This document shows positions 6,612 to 15,323 of a stretch of 64,000 bases of DNA, piece after piece. The notes under the pieces were generated by a model. That model worked only from the letters and a program-made list of their open reading frames with translations, made no database searches and had not been told where the DNA came from. This stretch comes from Angustibacter luteus. Lineage in GTDB: Bacteria > Actinomycetota > Actinomycetes > Actinomycetales > Angustibacteraceae. The DNA lies in contig NZ_BAABFP010000002.1 of the NCBI RefSeq assembly GCF_039541115.1, forward strand, positions 558,001 through 622,000. The letters run 5' to 3'. The position numbers were made by a program, and so were the translations under genes. Position 1 is the first letter of the stretch, and each line of letters opens with the position of its first letter.

Positions 6612-8339
6612 GTGACCGACAACGCGATCGACAACGTGACCGACCCCGACCAGGTCGACCACGACCTGGCCACCATCGACAACAGCGCCGAGCTCGAGGA
6701 GGCCGCGCCCGAGAAGGCGGCGGCGACCTTCGGCGACTACGGCGTGCGCGCCGACATGGTCGAGGCCCTGGCCCGGGTGGGCATCACCTCCCCCTTCCCG
6801 ATCCAGGCGATGACCCTGCCCGTAGCGCTCGACGGCCACGACATCATCGGCCAGGCCAAGACCGGCACCGGCAAGACCCTCGGCTTCGGCCTGCCGCTGC
6901 TGCAGCGCAGCGTCGCCCCGGGCGAGGACGGCTGGGACGCCCTCGAGGCTCCCGGCAAGCCGCAGGCCCTGGTCGTCGTCCCCACCCGTGAGCTCGCCGT
7001 GCAGGTCGCGGGCGACCTCGACACCGCCAGCTCGCTGCGCCAGACGCGCGTGCTCACCGTGTACGGCGGCCGCGCCTACGAGCCGCAGGTCGAGGCCCTG
7101 CGCAAGGGCATCGAGATCGTGGTCGGCACCCCCGGCCGCCTGCTCGACCTGGCCCAGCAGGGCCACCTCGACCTGAGCCACGTCCGCGCCCTGGTGCTGG
7201 ACGAGGCCGACGAGATGCTCGACCTGGGCTTCCTGCCGGACGTCGAGCGGCTGCTCGCGCTCACGCCTGACGGCCGCCAGATGATGATGTTCTCGGCCAC
7301 CATGCCGGGTGCCGTCGTCTCCCTGGCCCGCCGCTTCATGACCCAGCCGACGCACATCCGCGCGATCGACCCCGCGGACGACGGCGCCACGCTCAAGGCG
7401 ATCAGCCAGTTCGTCTACCGCGCCCACGCGATGGACAAGGTCGAGATGATCGCCCGCATCCTGCAGGCCGAGGGCCGCGGGCTGACGATGATCTTCGCTC
7501 GGACCAAGCGCACCGTCGCCAAGGTCGCCGACGACCTGGCCGAGCGTGGCTTCGCCTCGGCCGCCATCCACGGCGACCTCGGCCAGGGTGCGCGTGAGCA
7601 GGCGCTGCGCGCCTTCCGCAACGGCAAGGTCGACGTCCTGGTGGCGACCGACGTCGCCGCCCGAGGCATCGACGTCGAGGGCATCACGCACGTCATCAAC
7701 TACCAGTGCACCGAGGACGAGAAGACGTACCTGCACCGCATCGGGCGCACCGGTCGGGCCGGCCGCACCGGCGTCGCGGTGACCTTCGTCGACTGGGACG
7801 ACCTGCCGCGCTGGGGCCTGATCAACAAGGTCCTCGACCTGGGCATCCCCGAGCCGCAGGAGACGTACTCGAACTCGCCGCACCTGTTCAGCGACATGAA
7901 CATCCCCGAGGGCACCAAGGGGCGGCTGCCGAAGGCGCAGCAGACCCGCGCCGGCCTGCGGGCCGAGCAGGTCGAGGACCTGGGCGAGACCGGCACGCAC
8001 CGCAGCAAGGACGGCGGGCGCAGCAAGGACGGTCACGGAAAGGACGGCGGACGCAGCAGCGGTGGACGGCGGGACGGCGCGAGCCGCTCGACCGGCTCGA
8101 CCGGCTCGAGCAGCCAGCCGAAGGCGGACGACGAGCGCCCGCCCCGCGAGCGCAACCGTCGTCGCACGCGCGGTGGTCAGTCCGACGCGAGCGGCCCGGC
8201 GTCCGACCAGGGTGGCGAGCAGGCGGACTCGGCGTCCAACGGCACCGGTGAGGGCGGCCAGCGCCGCCGTCGCCGCCGTGGCGGCCGCGGTCGTGGTGCG
8301 GGTGCCGGGGCCGCAGCGGCGACCCCGACCGCGGACTGA
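6612..8339 (+). CDS. DEAD-box ATP-dependent RNA helicase
   Basis: 575 aa. Two RecA-like domains carry the full motif set in order: Q motif (SPFPIQAMTLPVAL), Walker A AKTGTGKT, PTREL, GTPGR, DEAD in VLDEADEML, SAT, then TMIFARTKR, ATDVAARGIDVEGI and HRIGRTGRAGRTG. After about residue 440 comes a disordered Lys/Arg/Gly/Ser tail ending in RRRRRRGGRGRG, a likely RNA-binding extension. Such enzymes unwind rRNA and mRNA in ribosome assembly, decay and cold adaptation. The GTG start has GAAGG upstream. A 2H phosphoesterase follows after 10 nt in the same direction. Confidence 0.93.
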   Translation: MTDNAIDNVTDPDQVDHDLATIDNSAELEEAAPEKAAATFGDYGVRADMVEALARVGITSPFPIQAMTLPVALDGHDIIGQAKTGTGKTLGFGLPLLQRSVAPGEDGWDALEAPGKPQALVVVPTRELAVQVAGDLDTASSLRQTRVLTVYGGRAYEPQVEALRKGIEIVVGTPGRLLDLAQQGHLDLSHVRALVLDEADEMLDLGFLPDVERLLALTPDGRQMMMFSATMPGAVVSLARRFMTQPTHIRAIDPADDGATLKAISQFVYRAHAMDKVEMIARILQAEGRGLTMIFARTKRTVAKVADDLAERGFASAAIHGDLGQGAREQALRAFRNGKVDVLVATDVAARGIDVEGITHVINYQCTEDEKTYLHRIGRTGRAGRTGVAVTFVDWDDLPRWGLINKVLDLGIPEPQETYSNSPHLFSDMNIPEGTKGRLPKAQQTRAGLRAEQVEDLGETGTHRSKDGGRSKDGHGKDGGRSSGGRRDGASRSTGSTGSSSQPKADDERPPRERNRRRTRGGQSDASGPASDQGGEQADSASNGTGEGGQRRRRRRGGRGRGAGAGAAAATPTAD

Positions 8340-8349
8340 CACCTCGGGA

Positions 8350-8940
8350 ATGACCCTCCCGGAACCGGCCCGGTTCACCACCGGCCTGCTCCTGGCTCTC
8401 CCGGAGCTCGCGGAGTTCACCTCGCCGTGGCGGTCGACGTCCTACGCGCCGGACCACCCGGCGCTGCCGATCGAGCGCCGGTTCCCGCCGCACATCACCC
8501 TGCTCACGCCCTGGGCCGGCCCGGACGACGAGCGCGCGATGGCGCTGCTGCGCCGGGTGGCGTCGTCCCATGTGCCGTTCGACCTGGAGTTCGCCTCCGC
8601 GGACCTGTTCGAGGGCTCGGCCGTGGTCTGGCTGCGGCCGACCACGAACCCGGCCCTGGATGCGCTCCTGCGGGACGTGCTGCAGGCGTTCCCCGAGTAC
8701 CCGCCGTACGAGGGCCTGCACCCGGACCCCACGATGCACGTGACCGTCTCGGCCGACGGCGACGAGGCGGTGCTCGCGCAGGTCCGCTCAGCGCTGGCCG
8801 AGACCGGGCCGCTGCAGGCGCACGCGAGCCGGATCGCCGTCTTCGCCCGCGGGGACGACGAGATCTGGGCGCACGCCGCGTCGATCCCGCTCGGGGATCA
8901 GGCCCAGCCGTCGAGCAGCGTCGCTGCGACCTCGCGATAG
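8350..8940 (+). CDS. 2'-5' RNA ligase family (2H phosphoesterase) protein
   Basis: 196 aa with the two HxT/S motifs that define the 2H superfamily: HITLLTP (about residue 46) and HVTVS (about 130). This family hydrolyses or ligates 2',3'-cyclic and 2',5' phosphodiester ends of RNA. The ATG at 8350 gives the normal family length; the longer upstream reading frame is shared with the helicase gene and ignored. It follows the helicase by 10 nt, so co-transcription and a shared RNA role are likely. The 3' end overlaps the convergent parA-like gene by 43 nt. Confidence 0.85.
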   Translation: MTLPEPARFTTGLLLALPELAEFTSPWRSTSYAPDHPALPIERRFPPHITLLTPWAGPDDERAMALLRRVASSHVPFDLEFASADLFEGSAVVWLRPTTNPALDALLRDVLQAFPEYPPYEGLHPDPTMHVTVSADGDEAVLAQVRSALAETGPLQAHASRIAVFARGDDEIWAHAASIPLGDQAQPSSSVAATSR

Positions 8941-9692
8941 GCCGCCGCGCCCTTCGAGCCGCGGGCCGAGGCGAGGATCGAGCGCCCCACCGCGGGCGCC
9001 TCGGCGAACCGCACCGACTTGGGGATGGGCGGCGCGAGCACGGGCACCCCGTAGCGCTCGGGGAGGTCGGCGAGGACGGCCCGCTGGTGCGTGGTGCGGC
9101 CGTCGAACATGGTGGGCAGCATCCCCAGGACGCTCAGCCGGGGGTTCAGGATCCGCTGGACGTCGGCGACCGTGTCGAGCAGCTGGCCGACCCCGCGGTG
9201 GCTGAGCATCTCGCACTGCAGCGGGATCAGCACCTCGCTGGCCGCGGTCAGCGCGTTCAGCGTCAGCACGCCGAGCGACGGCGAGCAGTCGATCAGGATC
9301 ACGTCGTAGCCGTCCAGCACCGGCTCGAGCGCGGTGCGCAGCACGAACTCGCGGCCGGGGCGGCCCATCAGCTGGGCATCGGCCCCCGCCAGCTCGATGG
9401 TGGACGGGATGAGGTCCATGCCGTCGTCGGTCCCCTGCACCGCATCGGCCGCGTCCACCGTGCCCAGCAGGACGGCGTCCACCGCGACCTCGACCGAGTC
9501 GGGGTCGATGCCGAGCGAGAACGTCAGGCACGCCTGGGCGTCCAGGTCGACCAGCAGCACCCGCCGGCCCGCCTCGGCGAACGCCGCACCCAGCGCGGCC
9601 ACGGTCGTGGTCTTGGCGACGCCGCCCTTCTGGTTCGCGACGGCGACCACCCGGGGACCCGAACGAGGGGTACTGCTGCTGGTCCGGGGCAC
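8898..9692 (-). CDS. ParA/Soj-family ATPase
   Basis: 264 aa. It has the deviant Walker A NQKGGVAKTTT near residue 22 with the signature lysine, followed by LLVDLDAQACLTFSLG and the Walker B region IDCSPSLGVLTLNAL. This is a complete ParA-type dimerising ATPase. No parB or centromere-like parS sequence is adjacent. The start is set by AGGAGG 8 nt before GTG 9692. It may position a cargo other than the chromosome, but that is inference. It is divergent from the anti-sigma-like ATPase gene, with an 81-nt shared promoter region. Confidence 0.85.
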   Translation of the reverse strand: MPRTSSSTPRSGPRVVAVANQKGGVAKTTTVAALGAAFAEAGRRVLLVDLDAQACLTFSLGIDPDSVEVAVDAVLLGTVDAADAVQGTDDGMDLIPSTIELAGADAQLMGRPGREFVLRTALEPVLDGYDVILIDCSPSLGVLTLNALTAASEVLIPLQCEMLSHRGVGQLLDTVADVQRILNPRLSVLGMLPTMFDGRTTHQRAVLADLPERYGVPVLAPPIPKSVRFAEAPAVGRSILASARGSKGAAAYREVAATLLDGWA

Positions 9693-9709
9693 CGGATCCT
9701 CCTGACGAT

Positions 9710-9739
9710 GTGACAGCAGTGCAGGAAAGTGACGACAGT
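9710..9739. promoter_or_regulatory. Direct repeat in the parA/ATPase promoter
   Basis: GTGACAGCAGT (9710-9720) and GTGACGACAGT (9729-9739) are imperfect direct repeats, 19 nt start to start. That geometry suits an OmpR-family regulator dimer. MtrA of this window is one candidate; this is speculation from spacing only. Confidence 0.3.
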
Positions 9740-9773
9740 AAATTCCCCATCGGTGTCGCCGCTCTAGGCAAGA

Positions 9774-10160
9774 ATGCCTTGCGTGGAGCTCGTGGAGACC
9801 GTCAGGGGGGAAACCCGTGAGGTCTCGCGCGTCCGCCACGCCCTCGCGGCGGCCCTGTCGGACTGGGGCGTGGGGGACGACGACTCCGACGTCGCGGTGC
9901 TGCTGACCAGCGAGATCGTCACCAACGCCATCCGGTACGGCGGTCCGCCGATGGAGCTGCACGCCGAGCTGCACGGCGTCGACCTGCGGGTGTCGATGGA
10001 CGACGGCGGCCACGACCCCGTGGTCCCCACCGAGAACGTGCGCTGGGACGCGCGCGGCGGCCGCGGCCTGCACCTCGTCGAGGCGCTGTCGAACCGTTGG
10101 GGAGTGCTGAACGGCGGGCGCGGGAAGCAGGTCTGGTTCGAGCTGAAGCTGGCCGGATAG
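9774..10160 (+). CDS. Anti-sigma-factor-like ATP-binding protein (HATPase_c, RsbW type)
   Basis: 128 aa, a stand-alone GHKL ATPase domain. The N box is LTSEIVTNAIRYGG (about residues 44-57), followed by VSMDDGG (DxGxG-like) and GRGLHLVEALSNRWG. This size and order match the actinobacterial RsbW/SpoIIAB-like single-domain proteins that bind sigma factors or anti-anti-sigma factors. No sigma factor or STAS partner is encoded beside it. The ATG is chosen by domain length; the ribosome binding site is poor. Confidence 0.8.
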   Translation: MPCVELVETVRGETREVSRVRHALAAALSDWGVGDDDSDVAVLLTSEIVTNAIRYGGPPMELHAELHGVDLRVSMDDGGHDPVVPTENVRWDARGGRGLHLVEALSNRWGVLNGGRGKQVWFELKLAG

Positions 10161-10209
10161 CCCGCGGCGCCGAGGTGCAGGGCCTGCGCCCGGCTGACAT
10201 GGTCGAGGC

Positions 10210-11070
10210 GTGACCTCGAGGCGACCGCCACCGCCCGACGTCGGGCTGTTCGGGCCCGGCTCGGTCACCTGGCGCCTGCACGCGGACCCGATGCTGGGGA
10301 TCGCCGGGTTGCGGGCGCTGATGCTGCAGGCCCTGCACCCCCGGGCGGCCGAGGCGGTCAGCCAGCGCTCGTCGTTCCGCGAGGACGTCTGGGGCCGGCT
10401 GACCCGGACGACGGAGTTCATCGGGGTCACCACGTACGGCACGACCGCGCAGGCGCTGTCGGCGGGCGCCCACGTCCGCGCGGTGCACGCCGCGATGGGC
10501 GCCGTCGACCCGGGCACGGGGCGGGGTTACCGGGTGGACGAGCCGGACCTGCTGGCGTGGGTGCACGACTGCCTGGTGGACTCGGTGGTCGAGGTGCTGC
10601 GCCGCTCCGGGGTGGCGCTGGACGACGACGCCGCCGACCAGTACGTCGCCGAGCAGGTCCGGGCGGCGGCGCTCGTCGGGCTCGAGCCGCACGAGGTGCC
10701 GCGCGACCTGGCCGGTCTCGCGCAGGCGGTGCGCGACGTCCGCCCGCAGCTGCGGGTCACGGCGGTGGCCCGCGAGGAGGTCGGCTACGTGATCGCGCCG
10801 CCCATACCGGCCCGGTACGCCGCCGTGGCGCGACCCGCCTGGTCGGCGGTGGCCGGGTTGGCCTTCGCCTCCCTGCCGTCCTGGGCCCGCCGCATGTACT
10901 CCCTGCCCGACCTGCCCGGTGCCGCCGCCCTGCACGGCGCGGCCACCACGGTCGGCCTGCACGCGCTGCGGGCGAGCCTGCGCGGCGTCCAGGGTCTGGT
11001 GCCGCCGCTGCGCGCGGGGCCGCACCTGCGGACCGCGCGCGAGCGGCTCGCCCAGGACCCCGACGCCTGA
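10210..11070 (+). CDS. MpaB/DUF2236 family oxygenase-like protein
   Basis: 286 aa. It starts FGPGSVTWRLHADPMLG and continues ALMLQALHPRAAEAV and WGRLTRTTEFIGVTTYGT. These are the hallmark segments of the ER-bound oxygenase MpaB / rubber oxygenase Lcp catalytic-domain family (formerly DUF2236), which bind haem and cleave C=C bonds in characterised members. There is no signal peptide, so it should be cytosolic or peripheral. The substrate is unknown. It ends 3 nt before the convergent marC gene. Confidence 0.8.
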   Translation: MTSRRPPPPDVGLFGPGSVTWRLHADPMLGIAGLRALMLQALHPRAAEAVSQRSSFREDVWGRLTRTTEFIGVTTYGTTAQALSAGAHVRAVHAAMGAVDPGTGRGYRVDEPDLLAWVHDCLVDSVVEVLRRSGVALDDDAADQYVAEQVRAAALVGLEPHEVPRDLAGLAQAVRDVRPQLRVTAVAREEVGYVIAPPIPARYAAVARPAWSAVAGLAFASLPSWARRMYSLPDLPGAAALHGAATTVGLHALRASLRGVQGLVPPLRAGPHLRTARERLAQDPDA

Positions 11071-11073
11071 CCC

Positions 11074-11712
11074 TCAGCCCTGCTCGACGAAGGCCCGCAC
11101 GGCGTCGGCGATGAGCTGGACGGCGATGGCGGACAGCAGCAGGCCGGCGATGCGCGTCACCAGGGTGGTCCCGCCGTCCCCGAGGATGCGGTGGATCCGG
11201 CCGGCGAACCGCATCGCGGCCCACAGGCAGACGTGTACGAGCAGGACGCCCAGCCCGATCGCGACGTACGACGCGATGTGGTGGGCGGACTTGTTGGCGC
11301 CCTGGACGAACACCATGGTCGCCACGATGGCCCCGGGGCCGGCCAGCAGCGGCGTGCCCAGCGGGACCAGCGCGACGTTGACCCCCTCCGCGGAGGCCGG
11401 CGCCTCGTCCTTGCCGGTCAGCAGCTCGAGGGCCACGAGCAGCAGCAGCAGCCCACCGGCGCACTGCAGCGCGGGCAGGCTGATGTGCAGGTAGTCGAGC
11501 AACGCGCGGCCGAACACCGCGAAGGCGATGATCACCGCGAACGCCACCGCGACCGCCTGCCGGGCCGCCCGGACCCGCTGCCGCCCGGTCATCGACGCGG
11601 TGAGGGCCAGGAAGATCGGCACCGTGCCGGGCGGGTCCATGATCACGAACAGCGTGACGAACACCGAGCCGAGCAGCTGGGCGTCCACCACCGTCTCCAT
11701 CCACGAGCCCAT
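11074..11712 (-). CDS. MarC family integral membrane protein
   Basis: 212 aa with about six membrane helices. The MarC pattern is clear: VFVTLFVIMDPPGTVPIFLA near the start, ALQCAGGLLLLLVALELL, and PLLAGPGAIVATMVFVQGA. The transported substrate of MarC proteins is not established, and the older antibiotic-resistance link was not confirmed. The ATG overlaps the stop of the PHP gene by 1 nt (TGATG), so the two are translationally coupled. A second in-frame ATG four codons in is also possible. Confidence 0.85.
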   Translation of the reverse strand: MGSWMETVVDAQLLGSVFVTLFVIMDPPGTVPIFLALTASMTGRQRVRAARQAVAVAFAVIIAFAVFGRALLDYLHISLPALQCAGGLLLLLVALELLTGKDEAPASAEGVNVALVPLGTPLLAGPGAIVATMVFVQGANKSAHHIASYVAIGLGVLLVHVCLWAAMRFAGRIHRILGDGGTTLVTRIAGLLLSAIAVQLIADAVRAFVEQG

Positions 11713-12554
11713 CAGCCGACCACCGCCGTGCCGGTCGCGCGGGCCTCGATCTCGGCGAGCACGTGCGGCTCGGTGCTGTTCTCGCCGAGCCGGTTCGGCT
11801 TCCCGGTGCCGTGGTAGTCGCTGGACCCGGTCACCAGCAGGCCGAGCTCGCGGCAGAGCCCGAGCAGGTGCTCGCGCGCGGCCTCGTCGTTGTCGCGGTG
11901 GTAGACCTCCAGCCCGACCAGGCCGGCGCCGGCCAGCTCCGCGATGACGTCGTCCTCGACGACCCAGCCGCGCAGGTGCGCCATCGGGTGCGCCATCACC
12001 GGCACCCCACCGGCGGCCACCACGAGCCGGACCGCCTCGACGGCGTCCGGCGCGTAGTGCCGCACGTAGTAGCCGGCGCGGGCGGACAGCAGACCGTCGA
12101 ACGCCTCCGTGCGGTCGCGGACGACGCCGCGGGCGACGAGCGCGTCGGCGATGTGCGGCCGCCCCACGGACCCGCCGTCGGCGACCTGCGAGCGGACGTC
12201 GTCCCAGGTGATGTCGACGTCCCGGGAGAGCAGCTCGACCATGCGCTCGGCGCGGGTGAGCCGGCTGTTGCGGGTGCGCTCGACGACGTCCGAGAGCGCC
12301 GGGTCGGTGGGGTCGTGCAGGTAGCTGAGCAGGTGCACGCTGATGCCGTCGGCGGTGCTGGAGATCTCCATGCCGGGCACCAGCCTGATGCCCTCGCGCA
12401 CGGCCTGGTCACCCGCGCTCGTCCAGCCCGCGGTGGTGTCGTGGTCGGTCAGCGCGAGGACGTCGATCCCGGCCCGCGCCGCGCTGGTGACCACGTCCGC
12501 GGGTGACTGCGTGCCATCGGACACCGCCGAGTGGGTGTGGAGGTCGATGAGCAC
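11712..12554 (-). CDS. PHP domain phosphoesterase
   Basis: 280 aa. The PHP metal-binding motifs are all present: DLHTHSAVSDG at the start, ALTDHDT near residue 36, an E in PGMEIS near 63, MAHPMAHLRG near 190, and GSDYHG near 250. The length and order match the TrpH/YciV group, whose E. coli member removes 3'-phosphates from 3',5'-nucleoside bisphosphates and degrades short RNA 5' to 3'. The exact substrate here is inferred. It heads a two-gene operon with marC. Confidence 0.85.
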   Translation of the reverse strand: MLIDLHTHSAVSDGTQSPADVVTSAARAGIDVLALTDHDTTAGWTSAGDQAVREGIRLVPGMEISSTADGISVHLLSYLHDPTDPALSDVVERTRNSRLTRAERMVELLSRDVDITWDDVRSQVADGGSVGRPHIADALVARGVVRDRTEAFDGLLSARAGYYVRHYAPDAVEAVRLVVAAGGVPVMAHPMAHLRGWVVEDDVIAELAGAGLVGLEVYHRDNDEAAREHLLGLCRELGLLVTGSSDYHGTGKPNRLGENSTEPHVLAEIEARATGTAVVG

Positions 12555-12560
12555 CCACCC

Positions 12561-12566
12561 ACCCTA
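12561..12566 (-). promoter_or_regulatory. Putative -10 (TAGGGT) for the PHP gene
   Basis: TAGGGT on the minus strand is separated by 6 nt from the GTG start at 12554, a leaderless arrangement. Confidence 0.45.
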
Positions 12567-12584
12567 TTGCGAAAGCAGCACCCC

Positions 12585-13784
12585 TCAGAGCGGGCGCAGG
12601 GCGTCGCCGAGGCGCACCCGGGCGCCGGTGCGCATCACCGAGTTCGCGTAGATCCGGCCGGTGATGCCGACCAGCCCCACCGTCAGCAGCACGGACAGCG
12701 TGAGGCTCAGCGCGATCTCCCACGGCGCGGCGACGCCCATCGCGATCCGCACCGGCATCAGGGTCGGCGAGAAGAACGGGACGAGGGACATCCACTTCGC
12801 CAGCGTGTTGTACGGGTCGGCGGGCAGCACGCTGATCCCGATCACGTACGGCACGATGATCAGCATCAGGATCGGCGCGGTCACCCCGCCGACGTCCTCC
12901 TGCCGCGAGACCAGCGCACCGGCGGCGGCGAACAGCAGCGCGTACATCACGAAGCCGACCACGAACCAGACGACGGCCCACACCGCGGTGCCGACCGCCA
13001 CGGACGACGGCATGGTCAGCGCCCCCGTGGCCAGGCCGGCCCCGATGCCCGCGCCGACGACCAGCACCATCTGCACCAGTCCGGCCGCGCCGATGCCGGC
13101 CACCTTGCCCAGCATCAGCTGCCAGGGGCGGACGGTGGCCAGCAGCAGCTCGACGACGCGGCTGGTCTTCTCCTCCACCACTCCCTGGGCGACGGTCTGG
13201 CCGTAGATCATGAGGGCCAGGTAGACGAGGATCCCGGCGGCGAGCCCGAGCACGACCCGTTCCGCCTGGTACTGGGTGGCGGTCTCCAGCGGCTGCACCT
13301 TCACCTGGGCTCCGGCGATGGCCGCGTTCACCTGCTGCGGGTCGCCCCCCGCGGCCTTGACCGCGTCGTCCTGGGCGAGCTGGCGCGACAGCACCGCGAG
13401 GGTGGACTTCAGGGAGTCGTCCAGCTGCTTCTTCACCACCACCTGGACGGTGCCGCCGGTCTGCACCAGGACGGCGTCCACGTCGCCGTCGCGCACCTGC
13501 TGGTCGCCGGCCGCGACGTCCGGCACCTGGACGACCGTGACCTTCTGGCCGAGCGCGTCGCCGGTGCCGCGCAGCGCGTCGGCGACCGCCGCGGTCTGCG
13601 GCAGCACGCCGACCTTCACGGACGACGTGTGCCCGGCCACGATGTTCAGCACGATGGCGGTCGCCACCACCAGCACGACCATCAGCCCGGTGGTGATCGA
13701 GAAGACCTTGCCGCGCACCCGCTGGGTGAACTCGCGGCGGGTGATCAGCGTGATGGTCTGACGGGCCGAGGACTGCTCGCTCAC
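12585..13784 (-). CDS. ABC transporter permease (NatB/ABC-2 type)
   Basis: 399 aa. One N-terminal helix (about 28-48), a large extracytoplasmic loop to about residue 190, and five or six helices to the end, with ILVYLALMIYGQTVAQGVVEEKTSR marking the ABC-2 permease core. This is the topology of NatB-like sodium or drug exporters. The GTG start overlaps the stop of the ATPase gene by 4 nt. Together they form a two-component exporter; the substrate is not evident. Confidence 0.85.
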   Translation of the reverse strand: MSEQSSARQTITLITRREFTQRVRGKVFSITTGLMVVLVVATAIVLNIVAGHTSSVKVGVLPQTAAVADALRGTGDALGQKVTVVQVPDVAAGDQQVRDGDVDAVLVQTGGTVQVVVKKQLDDSLKSTLAVLSRQLAQDDAVKAAGGDPQQVNAAIAGAQVKVQPLETATQYQAERVVLGLAAGILVYLALMIYGQTVAQGVVEEKTSRVVELLLATVRPWQLMLGKVAGIGAAGLVQMVLVVGAGIGAGLATGALTMPSSVAVGTAVWAVVWFVVGFVMYALLFAAAGALVSRQEDVGGVTAPILMLIIVPYVIGISVLPADPYNTLAKWMSLVPFFSPTLMPVRIAMGVAAPWEIALSLTLSVLLTVGLVGITGRIYANSVMRTGARVRLGDALRPL

Positions 13785-14692
13785 GCCGCCTCCTCCTGCT
13801 CGCTGACCGCGTGCCGGTACAGCTCGGTGAGCGAGGGGCTGCGCCGCCGGAACTCGCGCACCGGGCCCGTCGCCATCGCCGCCTGCAGCACGAGCTGGTC
13901 GTCGGCCCCGGAGTCGAGCTCCAGGACGGTGCAGCCGTCCTCGGTCCCCCGCTCGGTGACCCCGGGCAGGCCGGCGGCCCACCCCGGTGCGGCCTGCGGG
14001 ACGTCGACCACGAGCTGGCTGGGGCCGCCGGCCCGCAGCTCCTCGACCGAGCCACTGGCGACCAGCGCGCCCTGCCGGATGATGCCCACCCGGTCGCACA
14101 GCCGCTGCACCAGGTCGAGCTGGTGGCTGGAGAAGATGACCGGCACGCCGCGCGAGCAGGCGTCCCGCAGCACGTCGCTCATCACGTCGACCGCCAGCGG
14201 GTCGAGCCCGGAGAACGGCTCGTCCAGCACGAGCAGCTGGGGGTCGTGCACTAGGGCCGCGGCCAGCTGCACCCGCTGCTGGTTGCCCAGGCTGAGCTTC
14301 TGCACCTCGTCGTCGATCCGCTCGGCCACCCCGAGGCGCTCGGTCCACTCGGCGACCGCCCGGGTCGCCTGCGCCGGCGCGAGCCCGTGCAGCCGGGCCA
14401 GGTAGACCAGCTGCTCGCCGACCTTCATCCGAGGGTAGAGACCGCGTTCCTCTGGCATGTAGCCGATCCGCTGCCGGTCCTGGGCCGTGATGGGGTGGCC
14501 CTGCCAGCGCACCTGACCGCCGTCGCTGGCCAGCACCCCGAGCACGATGCGCATCGCGGTGCTCTTGCCGGCGCCGTTGCTGCCGACGAACCCGAACAGC
14601 TCGCCCGGCACCAGGCCGAGCGACAGGTGGTCCAGCGCCACCACGTCCCCGTAGCGCTTGCTGACGTCGTCCAACTCGAGCTCTGCAGCCAT
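13781..14692 (-). CDS. ABC transporter ATP-binding protein (NatA/CcmA type)
   Basis: 303 aa. Walker A GSNGAGKST (about 38-46), Q loop YMPEERGLYPRM, signature LSLGNQQRV, Walker B LLVLDEPFSGLDP and the switch SSHQL. The EERGLYP segment and the C-terminal alpha/beta extension are typical of the NatA/DUF4162 group paired with ABC-2 permeases. It energises the permease encoded directly downstream. An ATG with no ribosome binding site follows a -10-like box at 6 nt. Confidence 0.9.
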   Translation of the reverse strand: MAAELELDDVSKRYGDVVALDHLSLGLVPGELFGFVGSNGAGKSTAMRIVLGVLASDGGQVRWQGHPITAQDRQRIGYMPEERGLYPRMKVGEQLVYLARLHGLAPAQATRAVAEWTERLGVAERIDDEVQKLSLGNQQRVQLAAALVHDPQLLVLDEPFSGLDPLAVDVMSDVLRDACSRGVPVIFSSHQLDLVQRLCDRVGIIRQGALVASGSVEELRAGGPSQLVVDVPQAAPGWAAGLPGVTERGTEDGCTVLELDSGADDQLVLQAAMATGPVREFRRRSPSLTELYRHAVSEQEEAA

Positions 14693-14698
14693 CGTTCG

Positions 14699-14704
14699 AC
14701 CCTA
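14699..14704 (-). promoter_or_regulatory. Putative -10 (TAGGGT) for the ABC exporter operon
   Basis: TAGGGT is followed by 6 nt (CGAACG on the minus strand) and then the ATG of the ATPase gene. Confidence 0.45.
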
Positions 14705-14718
14705 GCGAGAACCTGCGA

Positions 14719-15225
14719 CTACTTCTCGCGCAGCACCGGCCGGCCCGGCTGCTCGCCGCCGCGGGCGTCCAGGTAGCTCTGCTTGGGAACCATCACCTTG
14801 CGGCGGAAGATGCACACCAGCGTGCCGTCCTGCTTGTAGCCCTTGGTCTCGACGTGCACCACGCCGCGGTCGTCCTTGCTCTGGCTCTCGCGCTTGTCGA
14901 GCACGGTGGTCTCGCCGTAGATGGTGTCGCCGTGGAAGGTCGGCGCGACGTGCCGCAGCGACTCGATCTCGAGGTTGGCGATGGCCTTGCCGCTGACGTC
15001 CGGCACGGACATGCCGAGCAGGATCGAGTACACGTAGTTGCCCACCACGACGTTCCGGCCGAAGTCGGTGGTCTCCTCGGCGTAGTTCGCGTCCAGGTGC
15101 AGCGGGTGGTGGTTCATGGTGAGCAGGCAGAACAGGTGGTCGTCGTACTCGGTGACGGTCTTGCCCGGCCAGTGCTTGTAGACGGCACCGACCTCGAACT
15201 CCTCGTAGCTGCGACCGAACTGCAT
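14719..15225 (-). CDS. MaoC family hydratase/dehydratase
   Basis: 168 aa, a single hot-dog fold. The MaoC hydratase pattern is seen in TMNHHPLHLDANYAE (Asp/His dyad region, about 38-52) followed by FGRNVVVGNYVYS and the APTFHGDTIYGET strand. From recall the sequence resembles the actinobacterial mesaconyl-CoA hydratase group of the ethylmalonyl-CoA pathway, but no partner gene of that pathway is nearby. The ATG at 15225 is preceded by AAGGAG at good spacing; an upstream in-frame extension lacks one. Confidence 0.8.
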   Translation of the reverse strand: MQFGRSYEEFEVGAVYKHWPGKTVTEYDDHLFCLLTMNHHPLHLDANYAEETTDFGRNVVVGNYVYSILLGMSVPDVSGKAIANLEIESLRHVAPTFHGDTIYGETTVLDKRESQSKDDRGVVHVETKGYKQDGTLVCIFRRKVMVPKQSYLDARGGEQPGRPVLREK

Positions 15226-15323
15226 GCGGGGCTCCTTCGCGCGGGTGATCGCCGACCATGCTGCCCGACGGGCCACCCCACCGGAACGCCGTGGGGCCGT
15301 GCGCTTCGTCACGCCTGGCGAGG

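Noticed and set aside
8898-9692. Chromosomal ParA with parS near an origin
   Set aside because: No parB, parS-like 16-mer, gidB, rnpA or dnaA gene is nearby; the two flanking genes are unrelated.
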